64,000 nucleotides of DNA from Monodelphis domestica (Eukaryota > Chordata > Mammalia > Didelphimorphia > Didelphidae), in contig NC_077227.1 of the NCBI RefSeq assembly GCF_027887165.1, forward strand, positions 82,730,930-82,794,929, in the 5' to 3' direction. Shown piece after piece: positions 47,018 to 62,000 of the stretch. The position numbers were made by a program, and so were the translations under genes. Position 1 is the first letter of the stretch. Each line of letters opens with the position of its first letter. The notes under the pieces were generated by a model. The model did no database searches and was not told the origin of the DNA. It was given only the letters and a program-made list of their open reading frames with translations.

Positions 47018-50000
47018 CCCCCCCTAAAGAATACCTGGGCTCAAGTCCTACCTTGAACAAATACTAGCTGTATGACCCTGGGTTAAGTCTCTTAAGCTCT
47101 CAAGGTCCCAAGTAACTCTCTGGGCTCGCAGGTAAGAACATCGGAGAAGATCTGAGTTCATAACTTGCCCAATGAAAAGCAGAATGACTTTGGGCAAGTC
47201 ATTCAATTTATCTTGGTGTCAGTTTCCTCATGTGTAAGAGGATAATAGTAGCATCTACTTCATAGGATTGTGAAAATCAACTAAGATAACATGAGTAGAG
47301 GACTTTGCAAACATTAAAGATTTAATGCTGAAGGACATTATCACCATTATTATCCAAGATGATAAGTGGCAGAACATTACCCTACAATGTGCCGGACACT
47401 GAGCTAAATACTGGGGATACAAAGAAAGGCCAAGGATAGACCCTGCTCCTGAGGAGCTTCCAATCTAATAAGGGAGATGCAAACAACTAAGTACAATCAA
47501 GTTTTAGAAAGGATAAATTGGAGGAAGACACTAGATGGTAAGGTACTTCAAAATCATACAGAGACTCTTTAAGACTATCTACTACTACTTAGAAATGACC
47601 AGCTTAACAGCTGACACAGGAAAAAGAAAATGGGTGAAAATTTTTCATTGGCCAGGAGTAATAAGGGAGTCTACTGTTTAATAAACTACTAGTTTGTTAT
47701 TAACATATATTTTGGGCAATTACTAAGCTATGTTAGTATTTAAATATGTAAATCTTTAAATAGGGGACGATGACTCCATGGACCATACTGTTCATGGAGT
47801 TTTCTTAGAAAAGGTATTAGAGTAGTTTGCCATTTCCTTCTCCAGTGGAGTAGGAAGAGGACAAGTGACTTGCCCAGGGTCACAAAGCTATCAAATGTCT
47901 AAGGCCAAATTTAAACTTGGGTCTTCCTGACTCTAGGCTCAGTACTCTATCTACTGAGCTACCCAGTTCCCTCAGTTTTACTCTTAAGTATTCATAAATA
48001 CCATATATTTAATTTTTATTTCAATAGGGATTCTAGGAAGTTTTCTATACTACATAAAGCAAAATATCTTACTTATTTAAGTGCATGAAACAGAGATCTC
48101 TAAAATTCATGATGGCTAGAACATAGGATTTTTTAATTTTTCTAAGAAACTGACAAAAGTCACTTAAATTCAGACTAATTATTTATAACCTAAACTTTCC
48201 CAAAGGGCAACATACTTTTCTAATATTTGGACCTAAGGTAAAATTCTGTGAGGTGCCTGGTCTTGTTATGTTTAGGAATAAACCTCAATACATCTTTCTC
48301 TAATTCTTTGGCACTTCAAATGAACCTTAGAATTGTCTAAGGAAAAAATGCTGCTGAAGGAGCTGTGTGAACAAGCTTGTTGTCCTACTACTATATCTAG
48401 ACAACCATTCAAATACTACAACTTTGGCAAATCCCATTAATACTTTAAGAAGCCAAGGACTTAAAAACTTCTAAAGAAACTTCCTGTGAAGTAGTCACTA
48501 GGACAAGTTTAAGCAAGCAGGCTATGTATACAATATAGTAACAAATATAATGCAAACACAAGAAGATTTGTTTAATTATAGTGGAAATAATCATTATAAT
48601 AAAGTACCTTCTTCTTCATCATAAACTGGACTAGTGGCAAAAGAAGTACAATATGATGACAAGATTAAATAGACATTTCAAAGAAACATCCTAGCAGACT
48701 CCCAGGCTCCAAAGCAGGTCTTAAAGGACAAATAATTCCTTTAAAACTGCTTAGACTATAAATGAAGTCCTTCCCAAAAATTTAAGAAATGAAATTTGGG
48801 TAAATATATTATTCCAGGATATTTTCTAATTTTTTTGTGATGAAAAACTACTGTGTTCTCACTTACATAACTGGCTCATGTTACATATTATAACCAAAGA
48901 TGAGAAGTTGATATATAATTGAGTAATGTTGGAAAATGGTTAGAGTGGGAAAGGATTCATTGTTCTTAAGGTACTATACTATTTGAAATTGGAGCAAACC
49001 TTGGGGAGGCTAGTATTTTTGGTTCACTATGATTTCTCATCATTTAAAAGAGGTTCACTCTTTTGTAAACAGAGGCAAGGGATGTAGCATTCATCATTAA
49101 TTTTTGCTTTAAGAAAAATGCTCATTTCTAGAAAAGATGCTTTTTCACTAAAACTCTGTACTTTAAAAATATGTATTTCATAGAACAATAGAATTTTTCT
49201 AATTGGGACTAGATTAACTGGTATATCCCCTTCAATTAATAAATGAGGAAACTGAATTTCTGTGACATTGTGACTTACTCCATGTTTACTCTCCGATTTC
49301 AATTCAATTTGGGGGGGCACTTTACCAAGTTTTCTCAATCTTCATAGCAAAACTGACATGTCATGTATAAAAGAACAGTTACAGAAGATTTTTTTAAATG
49401 GTTTAACAGTCCTGACAAAGTAGTTTAGTGGCTAAAGTAATGATTTTTGTAGTCAGAAGGCCTACCTTTGACTCTTTATTCCAACATTCATGCGTTCTGT
49501 GACCCAGAGTTCAACCTCTCTGTCTCAATTTTCTTATTCACAAAATAGGAATAATCTCCATCTCACCTATTCATGGAGTTGTTATGAAATATTCTAAACA
49601 CTTTAAGGTACTAGCAAATATGAATTCATACCATTATTACCTAATTTAATTACAATGTAATTATAATATATTACTTAATAGCAATTTATCTTAGTTTGGA
49701 AAATAACCAGTAACTATAATATGCTGTACATGCTATACAAAAAAGCAATTATGAAACACTCTATATAAATGTCAAATGTTATAATTTAATGTATTCAGTT
49801 AATTACCAGTTACTTTCAATGGTCTATAGTAAGTAAGTTAGTGTTTGTTTTTGTTTTTAAGTTGAAAGAGGGAATGATCCATAGTAGAGAATAGCAAATT
49901 TCATTCAATTTTTTGTAATATCAGTTTTCAGAGAAAATTACTCTTTAATTAAACATTTGGCATTATTAAAAGCATTACCACAATAAAATCCTTGACAAGC

Positions 50001-53000
50001 TTGGATTCTTTGTGAAAACTCAAAAACTAGTAAGTGAGGAAGGATTTCATTCATCCATTACAGAAACAATTCGTTTCAATGTAAGAACTTTCCTCTGAGA
50101 AAGTTCTACTCCAATATTTCACTGTCACCTTCACGGGACATTGGGTTTCTCAAAGGCTATCTCAGCAGAGTGCTCTGGAACCATTTTGTCAAGTCCTACA
50201 AAGTTGCAAAGGCTTTGAGTACAAGAAGGCAGTGGAATTTGTGTCTAATGACCAGTTTGGCTAAGTTTTAAGAATTTTATCGCCAAAGTCATGAAGGGGT
50301 GATTTTTTTTTCCAATTAGCAATTACAGAGATAGAAAGACTATCTCCTAATGCAGAAAGTGATTACAGTCCATACTATTATAGGCAGAGAAGTACTTATG
50401 CAGAAGAAATAACAGATCCTTGAAGCAATGAAGTATATCTTTAAACTCCAAGTATAATCATGAGTTAACAATGTTTTTTAAACCCTTATCTTCATTTTGG
50501 AGTCAATACTACTGGTTCCAAGTCAGAGAACAATAAGGACTAGGCAATCAGGATTAAATGACTTGCCTAGGTTCAAATAGCTAGGAAGTATGTGAGGCCA
50601 TCTCATCTCTAGGTCTGGCTCTCCATCTACTGAGTCAGCTAGCTGGCCTGAGTTAACTGTTTTTGTTTTGTTTTGTTTTTAATTTAAGCCTACATTCTTC
50701 TGCTCAATATTAGTACTAAAGAAAAGTTAAAGTGTCTGAGATAGAGAAAGGAAAAGTTGATTTAATCATCAAAAAATCATGGTTGTAAATACAATGCAAT
50801 GATCTATAGCAGATGAAGAAATGACACTTTAAAACTGATTTCTTCTCCAGTATCTTCTCTAAAAATAAAAAGCAAATTAAAATCTCATCCTGTTGAGGAT
50901 GATGATAAAAGTATGATTCATGGGGGGATATCGGTTTCTTTCAAGCAACTTTGTTAGTGCAAATTCACTCACACTAAAGGAGGTAGAAAGGAGCATATGA
51001 TATGCAAAAATAAAAATTTGGAATTATGCAAATAAAGTGATTAAAATGCTCATACCCTTTGTTGCAGAGGTTCTACTATTAGACATACCACCAGGTAGTT
51101 ACTCATTAATTGATAAGTAGTTCCTATATATACCAAATTTTTATAGCAGCAGTTTTTTTGCATTTTTGGCAATAGAATTGGAAACAAAGTAGAATGGCTA
51201 AAAAAACTGTATATATTAGTGTGCTGTAATAAACAATGTATATGATAAACATAGAGAAATACAGAAAAGATTTACATGATCTGCTGTAGCCGAGAAAACA
51301 TACTTCACAAGGATTACAATAATGTAAATGCAAAGAATCATAAACCAATCAAAGGTAAATGCTGCAAACTTACAAAGCACAAAACTAGCTGTGAGAAGAC
51401 ACCTGTTAGTTCTTTGCAGAGACAGAAGGTCCACAGGTATTATTCAAACTTTTTGGCTATAGTGATTGGTTTTGCTTATTTCTTTCTCTTCTTTTAAATT
51501 GTTATATGGAAAATGTAAGGGGAAGGATGCTGGGAGAAATTTTGGTTGTATAAAAAACAAAAGATATCAATAAAATATCTTTTTTACAAAGGTATTCTAA
51601 ACATACTAATGCTAAATAAATTATTGTCCAGGCTTTACTCATCAATCAACAAGCACTTATTAAGTACCATTTATGTGCCAGGAACTAAAAAAATAAATAT
51701 GAAAAATGAAATAATTCCTACAAATAGTTTATATTCTATCAGGGGAAACAATATATACACCTCTAAGTATATACAGAATGAATATTAAAGAAGTAAAAAG
51801 AAGTTAAATACAAGATAGGTAGGCTGTAAGCACACTAGTAGTTGGGGGAATCAGGAAAGAATCAGTGTAGATCATGTGTGAGTAGCAGGTTGCAGATTAA
51901 AAGAATTCTATGTAGCACATGTGAGAGGGGAAGGCATTCCAGGTGTGGGGGAACAGCATGGAGAATGGAAATGGAGTACTCTGTGTGTAAGTAAAAGCAA
52001 GCAAGCCAATTTGACTGGATCATAGATTTCAGGAAGGGAATAATGTATAATGAGATTATAAAGGGAGGTTGGGGAAAAGGGCTTTAAAAAAGCAAACAGG
52101 AATTGGTATTTTATTTTGGAGGCAATAAGAAGCCCCTGGAATTTATTGAGTAGGACAGTGGTATGGTCAGATATGCTCTTAAGGAGGAATCACTTTGGCT
52201 AGTGTGTGGAATGTGAAGTGCAGACAGTACAGACATGAGGCCGACCAATGTGGAGGCTTTGGCAATAGTCCAGGTAAGAGCTGATGAGAATCTGAAAAAA
52301 AGGTGGATGCTACATAAATAGAAGAGGGCAGCTGATATTGGCATCATGGAAGTGGAAAGGGCAAGATTTGGCAACTACTTGGAAGATAAAGGAGGGTGAG
52401 GAGCAGAGAATGTTGCTTAAGATATGAATCTCAATGATTGCAAACATCAGCAGACAGGAAGTTATCTAGAGGGTCTGGTCTGTATTGAAGGAAGCTAAAA
52501 GGCCTCTTTTCTTGGAAATATCTACCCCCACCAATCTACAGAGTCTGAATTCCTTCCTATTCCTTTGAATTGGCAGTATCTTAAGATAATTTGTTAAGTA
52601 CCTGGGAAAAGTCACACATGAATCTATTAATATCTATTAATGTCTTAACACTAATTCGCTGAATAAGTTTCTGAAGGAACAGAACAAATGACAGATAAGC
52701 TTTCATAGAAAAGAGAAGAAGCTGAGTTTCTTCATAAAATGTGGGGCTGGACTAGCTGACCTTCCAACTTTAGGTCTATGGTTTTTGTAATTAATGCCTA
52801 GAGGAGTAGACAGATGCAAACAGCAAGAGAGTAAATAAAAAATGTCTAAGGAAGCAAGATGTGCTCAATAAAAGAAATCAGAATGGTACACATACAAAGA
52901 TCAACCATGTACTAGGGCATAAAAACATCACAAACAAATGCAGAGAAGCAGAAATAACAAATGCAACTTTTTCAGATCATAATATAATAAAAATTATAAT

Positions 53001-56000
53001 TGATAAAGGTTAATGGAGAGGCAAATTTAAAATTAGTTGGAAACTAATCTCGTTCTTCAAAACTGGTAGATCAAAGAATAAATCAAAGAAATAATTACTG
53101 ATTTCATTGAAGAGAATGACAATGAGGCGACAACATGTATTGATGAGATACTGCTAAAGCAGTACTCGGGGAAAAATTTATATCCCTGAGTGCCTATATC
53201 AACAAAATAGAGAGGGAGATCAATGAACTGGGCTTGCAACTTAAAAAATTAGAAAGAGAACAAATTAAAAATTCACAGATTAAAAACAAAACTGGAAATC
53301 CTAAAAATTAAAGAAAAAAATTTATAAAATTAAAAGTAAAAGAACTATTGAACTAATAAATAAGACTAGGAGCTGGTACTTTGGGGGGGGGGAACAAATA
53401 AAATAGATAAAGTCTTGGTTAATCTACTAAAAAAAAAGAAAGAAGAAAATAAAATTAACAATATCAAAAATGAAAAGGGTGATCCCACCTCTACTGAAGA
53501 GAAAATTAAGACAATTATTAAGAGCTATTTTGCCCAATTATATGGCAATAAATATGACAATCTAGGTAAAATGGACAAATATTTACAACAATATAAATTG
53601 CCTAGATTAACAAAAGAGAAAATAGAATACTTAAATAATTCTATCTCAGAAAAAGAAACTGAACTCCCGTCAAGGAACACCCAAAGAAAAAGTTCCCAGG
53701 ACCAGATGGATTCACAAGTGATTTCTATTAAATATTTAAAGAATAACCAATCCCAATACTACACAAATTATTTGACAAAATAAGCAAAGAAGGAGTCTTA
53801 CCAAATTATTTTTATGACACAAATATGGTACTGACTCCTAAGCTAGGAAGACCAAAAACAGAGAAAGAAAACTATGTACTAATCTCCTTAATGAACATAG
53901 ATGCAAAAATCTTAAATAAAATACTAGCAAAGAGACTATAGCAAGTTATCACAAAAATTATTCATTATGACCAGGTGGAATTTATACCAGGAATGCAAGA
54001 CTGGTTTAACATTAGGAAAATAATCCAAATAATTGACCATATTAATAACCAAAATAACAAAAATCATGATTATCTCAGCAGATGCATAAAAAAGCCTTTG
54101 ACAAAATACAACACTCATTCCTATTGAAAATACTAGGAAGTATAGGAATAGAAGGGCCTTTCCTCAAAATAATAAACAGTTAAGTACAGCAAGTATCCTC
54201 TGTAATGGGAACAAGTTAGAAGCCTTCCCAATAAGATCAGGAGTAAAGCAAGAATGCCCATTATCAGCAGTATTATTTAATATTGTACTAAAAATGTTAG
54301 CAATAGCAATTAGAGAAGAAAAAGAAATCAAAGGGATTAAAGTTGGTAATAAAGAAACTAAAGTATCAATCTTTGCAGATGATATGATGGTATAGTTAGA
54401 GAATCCTAGAAAATCAACTTAAAAACTAGTGGAAATAATTAACAACTTTAGCAAAGTTTTATTTAGCAAAATAACCCCATATGTCATTAGTATTTCTATA
54501 TGTTTCCAAAAAAACTTGGCAGCAAGAGTTAGAAAAAGAAGCTCCATTTAAAATCACTCCAGACAATATAAAATATTTGGGAATTTATCTGCCAAGATAA
54601 ACTCAGGAATTATAAAAATACACCTATAAAACACTTTTCACACAAATAAAGTCAGATCTAAACAATTGGGAAAACATTAATTGCTCATGGGTAGGACAAG
54701 CTAATATAATAAAAATGACAATCCTACCTAAACTAATTTACTTATTCAGTTTCATATTTACCAAACTATCAAAAAACTATTTTATAGAATTAGAAAAAAT
54801 CATAACAAAGTTCATCTGGAAGAACAAAAGATCCAGAATATCAAGGGTACTAATAAAAAAAAATGTGAAGGATGTGGGCCTAGAAATACCAGATCTTAAA
54901 CTGTAGTACAAAGCAGTGATCATCAAAACAATATGGTACTGGCTAAGAGATAGAAGGGTAAATCAATGGAATAAAGTAGGGTTAAATGACCTCAGCAAGC
55001 TAGTGTTTGATAAACCCAAAGATCCCAGCTTTTGGAACAAGAATTCACTATTTGACAAAAACTGCTAGGAAAATTGGAAAACAGTATGGCAAAAATGAGG
55101 TTTAGAACACTATCTCACACACTATATCAAGATAAGGTCAAAATTGGGATATGATTTAAACATAAAAAGTGATACTTTAAAGTATGGAAGCATATAATAA
55201 TTTACCTATTGAATCTATGGAGAAGAGAAGAATTCATGATCAAATAAGAAATAGAGAACATTACAAGATATAAATGAATAATTTTGGCTACATTAAATTT
55301 AAAAGGGTTTGTACAAACAAACCCAATGCAACCAAGATTAGAAAAGAAACAACAAACTGGGGAAAATGTTTTTATAACAAATTTCTCTGATAAAGGTATC
55401 ATTTCTTAAATATATAAAGAATTAAGTCATTTATAAGAATCCAAGTCAATACCCAATTGATAAATAATCAAAGGATAGGAATATGCAGTTTTTAGATGAA
55501 GAAATCAAAGCTATCAATAAGTATATGAAAAAAAAATGGAAAGACCTATGTGACCTGATGTAGAGTGAAATAAGCAGAACCAAGAGAACATTATACACAG
55601 AAACTAAACTATTGTGGAATGATCAAATGTGATACTTTGCTACTAAAAGCAATACAATTATCTGGGAAAATTTTGAATGCTATCCACCTCTAGAGAAAGA
55701 ACTGCTGGAAGTAGAAATAAAGATGCAAACATGATTTATCACTTGTTTGTTTGGGTATATGATTTGGGGTTTTGGTTTTATAAGATTATTTGTTTAATAA
55801 TACATGTATAACCCCCCCCAAAAAATGAAAAAAAACCCCTCAAAACTTTGAGGCTGGAATGCTTATGAATGTCATACTTTAATTTTCATTTTTTTCTTAT
55901 GATACTTCTTTTATATATTTTCATGGTCTTGGGAGAAGAAAGCTCCTTTGTTTGACACTTAACCATATGAGTCTATTAATCTTTCTATTCAGCCCAGGAC

Positions 56001-59000
56001 CTTATGTAGGCTTCGAAGTCAAAGGATTTTTCAAATCTCACCTCTGAAAAGTTGGGCAACTCACTTAATATTTTTGGTCTGTGGGGTCCTTCATTTGTGA
56101 GATGAAAGAGTTGAACTAGATGAAATATTCACTTGCTTATAAGGTGCTCTGCTTGGTTTTGACTCCACTGTCATCTTAATTGTGCTCAACACTACTGGTT
56201 CAGCTTCTTTCTGTGTATTGTCCTCCTCCACTTGATTCTAAGTTTTTTGAGGGCTGAGACTATCTTCTTTTTTTTATTTGTACCTCCAATGTTTAGTAAG
56301 GTTCTTGTACATATTAGGCACCTAATAAATGTTTACCATATCACACCTATAATATTGTTTCCAATTCTAAATCCATGATCCTGATATAGGCTTTGCCTTT
56401 AGTTTCAGTGGAAGTGCTTGGTTTTTTCTGTAGTTTTCTATTTTTAAGAATACTATAAAAATGATCTCTAGGTTTTGAAAATCTAAAAACATATCCTTCC
56501 CTCCATTAGTTTACTATTCTGAAAGAGTAACACAAAATATCTAATTTATTTCCACTGTTTTTAGTTTGTTATGTTTCTTTTCAATTATCATTAGATATAA
56601 CATGTCAAATGCATTGGTCTATAATAATCATATATATATATCAGCATTTGCTTTCTTAAACATTGGTATTACAGTATTTCCTCTACTCTGTGGACATCTT
56701 GTTTGATTTAAAAGAATCTTGATTTAATCTTTGAAACAATTTATCTTTTCTTCTCTTTAGATAGCTAAGATCAGATGATATCCCCTCTAATCCCCATGCT
56801 TTCCCAATTTTAATGTTATTCTTCATGCTAATTCCACTTTTATTGTGCCTTTATCTACTTCATTACAATTTCCTTTTCTTCAATCTCTTCTAATTCATTC
56901 CTCTTATTCACTATCCCTTCCTAATGGGCAAAATATATCTTCCCATGTATCCTCTTGTTCTTGTTCTTTTCCCTTTTATGTTAGTATAATAATTCATTTT
57001 GGCCTTCTATTTCCAAACAACTAATATATGGGAATCACAGAAAGAAATGAAGGTCATAAATGTTATAACATCTCTCAAGCAAGTGCCCTTTTTTAAAAAG
57101 CTCTGCATAATTTAAGTTTCACATTTCACAGGAGGTATTCTTTCAGAAGAAAATAATCTCACCTTGGTGGCTACATCAGATATGATAACCAGGAAAAAAA
57201 GATGACCACATTTTCATCATAACTGTTACATCAATAGGTCAAACTACTTGGGGGAATGCCACTTCTGTCTAAGAAATAGAATTCACAGGATAAACTGGCT
57301 GTTTTGAAAAAATCTTGGAAATATGAACTTTGTTGGCAGTGTTCTACTCTAACCATCCATCATAAGTTGTAGAACATATAGAGCAAAAGATTCCTAAGAT
57401 TAAATTCAATTTGGTACAAGATTCAAAAGATTCATAAACTTCCAAAAGTATCAATCTGGATTTTGTCTATCATTTAGTTATGATAATGTCTATCTAACAA
57501 AGCACAACTTTAAAAAAATTAAGATATCCAATATTATTACACAAATTGTTGAAAGAATTATCTATAAGAGAGAAGATAAATCTGTGAAAGACCATTATGT
57601 CTTATTTTGATAGCAAAAAAAAAAAAGTGATATTATAAAAATATCTATGATGCAAAGCAGAACAAAGGTAAAATTTATTTCTACATAACTTTTCATAACT
57701 TTTGTTACTGAGATCCTTCCTATTTTGTCATTTAAGATATATATTAAAAATCTTGTAATAAATATTTTTCTCTTATATATAATATAGAATAATCCAGTAT
57801 GAATTTGTACAGGCAACCAGGATTCAAACTCTTCTTTGGATGATATTTTAACTTGTTACTCTAAAATTTCATTCCTTTTGAGTAATTCTGTTTCTTATAC
57901 ATCTTGAAACTTGTTGACATTACATTCTTACTTATTAGTCATATTTTATATGTTTTATATTTATATTTTATTTTTATTCATCAATTCTAAGTAGTACTCT
58001 CGTCATTAGTTGTCTTAATAAAGCAATTTAAACTAAAATAGCTTCAATAATTTTTTTATAAATGTTACTAATTTCTATCTTTAATGCTTAAATTTTAACA
58101 TTTGAAAACTTTTTCATATACCATCAATCTTAATTCCTTGACCAAGCCCTAGTGGACTAACTATAATAGCAGTAGCTGTCCAAACATTGTAAAGGAATCA
58201 GGACTTGGAGTGAGAAGGCCAGACTTTGAATTCTGATGCCATCTTACTCTGCAGCCTTGGCTAAGTCATTTCATTATGTGAAACTAAAAATGAATGAATC
58301 CTCCAAGAATTTAAATTTATAGGATTTAATAACAACAAAATGAGAGAGAAAAAAGGTTCCTTCAGCTGAGTGAGCAGAGCAAAGAGCCAGAGACCCACAC
58401 CTGCTGAGCTCAAGCCAAAGCAAAAGCCCCCAAAGTCCCTCAGCGTGGGTTTCAGCAAAATTTATAAACAAACCCATACCAGGGCACAACACAGGAGGCA
58501 AGACAAGACCCCGGGAAAAGTAAAGAATGCTGGGAAATGAAGTGCCCCAGCAACAATATTTTTTTTTTAAACGCACAACTCCCTGGGTTTTAATTTCCTT
58601 TTATGTAGAATGGGTGAACTCTATAGTACTCAGGATCCTTGCCAGGTCTGATAGTCTGAGATCTGACATGTGCTTTACATAAGATGCCAATAAAAATACA
58701 CCAGAGTGGCATACTTGGCCACTCAATATTTTCATGATTCTCCTCCTTGCCCTCATCCTAAAAATCCCCATCTCTTTAAGAATAAGTAGTTGAGGCTCTT
58801 TAAAATATCCTCTACACCCTACAAGGAACCTGTGTCACTGGGAACCAAAATGTAATCTTCCTCAAAACATTTTTTTCCTCACAAGCCTCTTGTCTATCCT
58901 TAAAAAGACATATTCTTAACAGAAAATTGCTTTATACAGAATGGTACTAAATAACTTTGTAGTTTTTAGGAATTTAACTTAGCAATCATTACTGATTTAC

Positions 59001-62000
59001 CTGTAGTTTAAAAAAAATATATTCAAACCATCAAACTGGAATTGAAAACTTTCTGCAATATTGCTTCCATCTACCTTTCCAGGATTCTTTTCCATTCCTA
59101 TAACTCAATTCCTGCTAGCTGTCCATCATATGCAACATATAGCTTCATGACCTCATACTGTGACACCACTATTCCTATAAACTCACTTCTTCCTCATCTC
59201 TAATCATAAAATTCCTAGATTCTTTCAAAGCTTAGCCCAGGTATCCTTGCTGCCCTTGCTGCACAAGATCTCACTTGATCTCCCATTTGTCTGTGTTCTC
59301 TCAAACATGAAATTATTTTGTCTTACTTTTCATATGTTTTTATGTACTTAACTGCATTTATGTCACACTTACCCCTGAATCTAAGTTCTTCAAAGGCAAA
59401 AACTGCTTAATTTTGACCTTGTGTCCCCATTTCCTAAATTAATAGTAGACACTTTTCTATTGCTGTTCATACTTTGTCAAAACCCACTCCTGTCCCAACC
59501 CATTATCTATCTCCTTTGCTTTTCCTATCATGCTGCTGAATGGAGCTGGAGGAAGTCAAGAAACATGCTGACTGGGTCCACCACAAATTTAGTACTTTTC
59601 AGCGAGGCATTTATAAACAAACCACAGCAAAGCAATCTACTTCGTTTTTTTATGTCACTCACTAAAGATGATGTTCCATATCTTTTCATCTCTCCTGACT
59701 CTCTCAGCTGAATACCTTACCTCATACATCATCAAAAAAATTGAGGCCATTTGCCAACAGATCCATCTTCTCCCCTTTTCATCTCACATACATCTGACAT
59801 CATCCCACACTCTTTTCCTTCACCCCCACCTATTAGAGAGAAATGCCCTTCCTATTATGGCAAACTGCTCTTCATTCACCAAAGCTCAGTTCTAAGCCCT
59901 CTTCTCTTTTCTCTATACTAATTCACTTGATGACTGGGTTAAATTGTAGTGTCAATGCAAATGAATCTCAGCCATAATCATATACCTCATAGGTATATAT
60001 CCAGCCCTAGTCTCTCTCCTAAGCTCCAGTCCCACAATACCAACTGCCTATAGGACATTTTGAAATGGATATATCTAAAACAGAATCCACTGTTTTGAAG
60101 TACATATCCCTCAGGATCTCTAAGGGAGAGAAAGAAATCAGTTAAGTGACAGGCAGGTCAAACCACCACTACCACTAACTTAATTAATACCTCACCTCAG
60201 ATCCTGATGGAGACAACCTAGAATCCTAAATCTAAGAGCCCTGGGAAGAGTAATGTCCCTCCAAACCACTAGGCTTTCTTCTAGCCAAGACTGCCAAAAC
60301 TGACATTGAAGAAAGAAATCATTGTGAAGGGGCCCTACCTCATTATTACTAATAACAATCTGTCAAAGAACAAATCATAAAAACAATAAATAATTTAATT
60401 AAATAGAATGACAATGAAACATACCAATATTTATGAGATGCAGCCAAAGAAATACTTAAGGAAAAATTATCTCTCTAAATACTTATATCAATAAAATAGA
60501 GAAAGAGCAGATCAATAAATTGGGCATGCAACTAAAGAAAAACTAGAACAACAAATTAAAAATCCTTAATTACACACCAAATTGGGGATCCTGGAAATCA
60601 AAGGAGAGATTAATAAAATGGGGGTGGGGGGAGCAGCTAGGTAGCTCTGTGAGTTGAGAACCAAGCCTACAGCCAAAAGATACTAGGTTCAAATCTGGTC
60701 TCAGACACTTCCTAGTTATATGACTCTGAGCAAGTCACTTAACCCCCATTGCCTAGCCCTTCCCACTCTTCTGCTTTAGAACCAATACACAGAATTGATT
60801 CTAAGATGGAAGGTAAGGGTTTGAAAAATAAAAATAATAAAAAAGTTAAAAAAAACCCACTGAACTAACAAATAAGACAAGGAGCTAGTTTAATGAAAAA
60901 GCCAATAAAATAAGTAAATTATTGGTTAATTAATCATTAATGAACTCCTGAAAAAAATCCTCAGGGCCAGATCGATCCCAAGTAAATTCTACCAAACATT
61001 TAAAGAACAATTAGTTCCAATACTATGTAAACTATTTGGAAAAACAGGAGGAATCCTAGCAAATATGGTACTGTTATTTAAACCAGGTAGAACAAAAACA
61101 GAGAAAGAAAATTATAGATAAATTTATCTCCTATCCAATCTAACCTTGGTTCAGCTATTAATTTTCCTACAGAACAGGTCTGATTATATTACCTTCCCCA
61201 CTCAATACTCTAATATCTCCCTATTGCCTCCAGGATCAAATACAACTTGTTCTTCTGTCTGGCATTTAAAGCCTAGTCCCCTCCTACTTTTTCCAGTCTT
61301 TTATACCATACTCTCCAACACCTACTCTTTGATGCCATGACACTTGGCCTACTGGCTAAGTCCCCAAACAAGACATTCCATGTCTCAGTTCCAAGCATTT
61401 TCTCTGCCTGTTCTCCTTTCCTGGAATCATCTCCCTCCCCAAATCAGACTACTAATCTCCCTGGTTTCTAAATCCTATCTTTTATAAGAACCCTTCCCTA
61501 ATCCCTTATATTCTAGTGCCTTTCTTCTACTAAAGTTTTGCTCATTTTTCCTGTATACAGCTTTCTTTTTATGTATTTGTTTGCATGCTCTCTCTGCCAA
61601 TTGACTGTGAGCTTTTTGAAAGTAGGAACTATCTTTTGCTTCTCTTTGTAGCTTTAGTGCTAAGCACAATGCCTGGCATATAGAAGGTACTTGATAAAAG
61701 TTTAGTTCATTTTGCCCAACAGAACAACTAGATGCCAATTTGGGGGACATTTTAGGATTAGCTGTCTAAAAACAGTCAGAACAATGGTTGTTTAGATCAA
61801 AATATAAAAATGTTGACACCAATTTAAAAGAGAGGAAAAGCACTGCATGTAATTATAACAGTTCCAACTTCAGTTATTTGAATAAACTATAGATTCTGAC
61901 ACATGGAAAATTAATAAAAGTAAAAACACTAATGCTGAATATTATAATTTCCTAAAGAAGTTTAAGTTATTTCAAACATTGGTAACAAATAGGCCAACAG

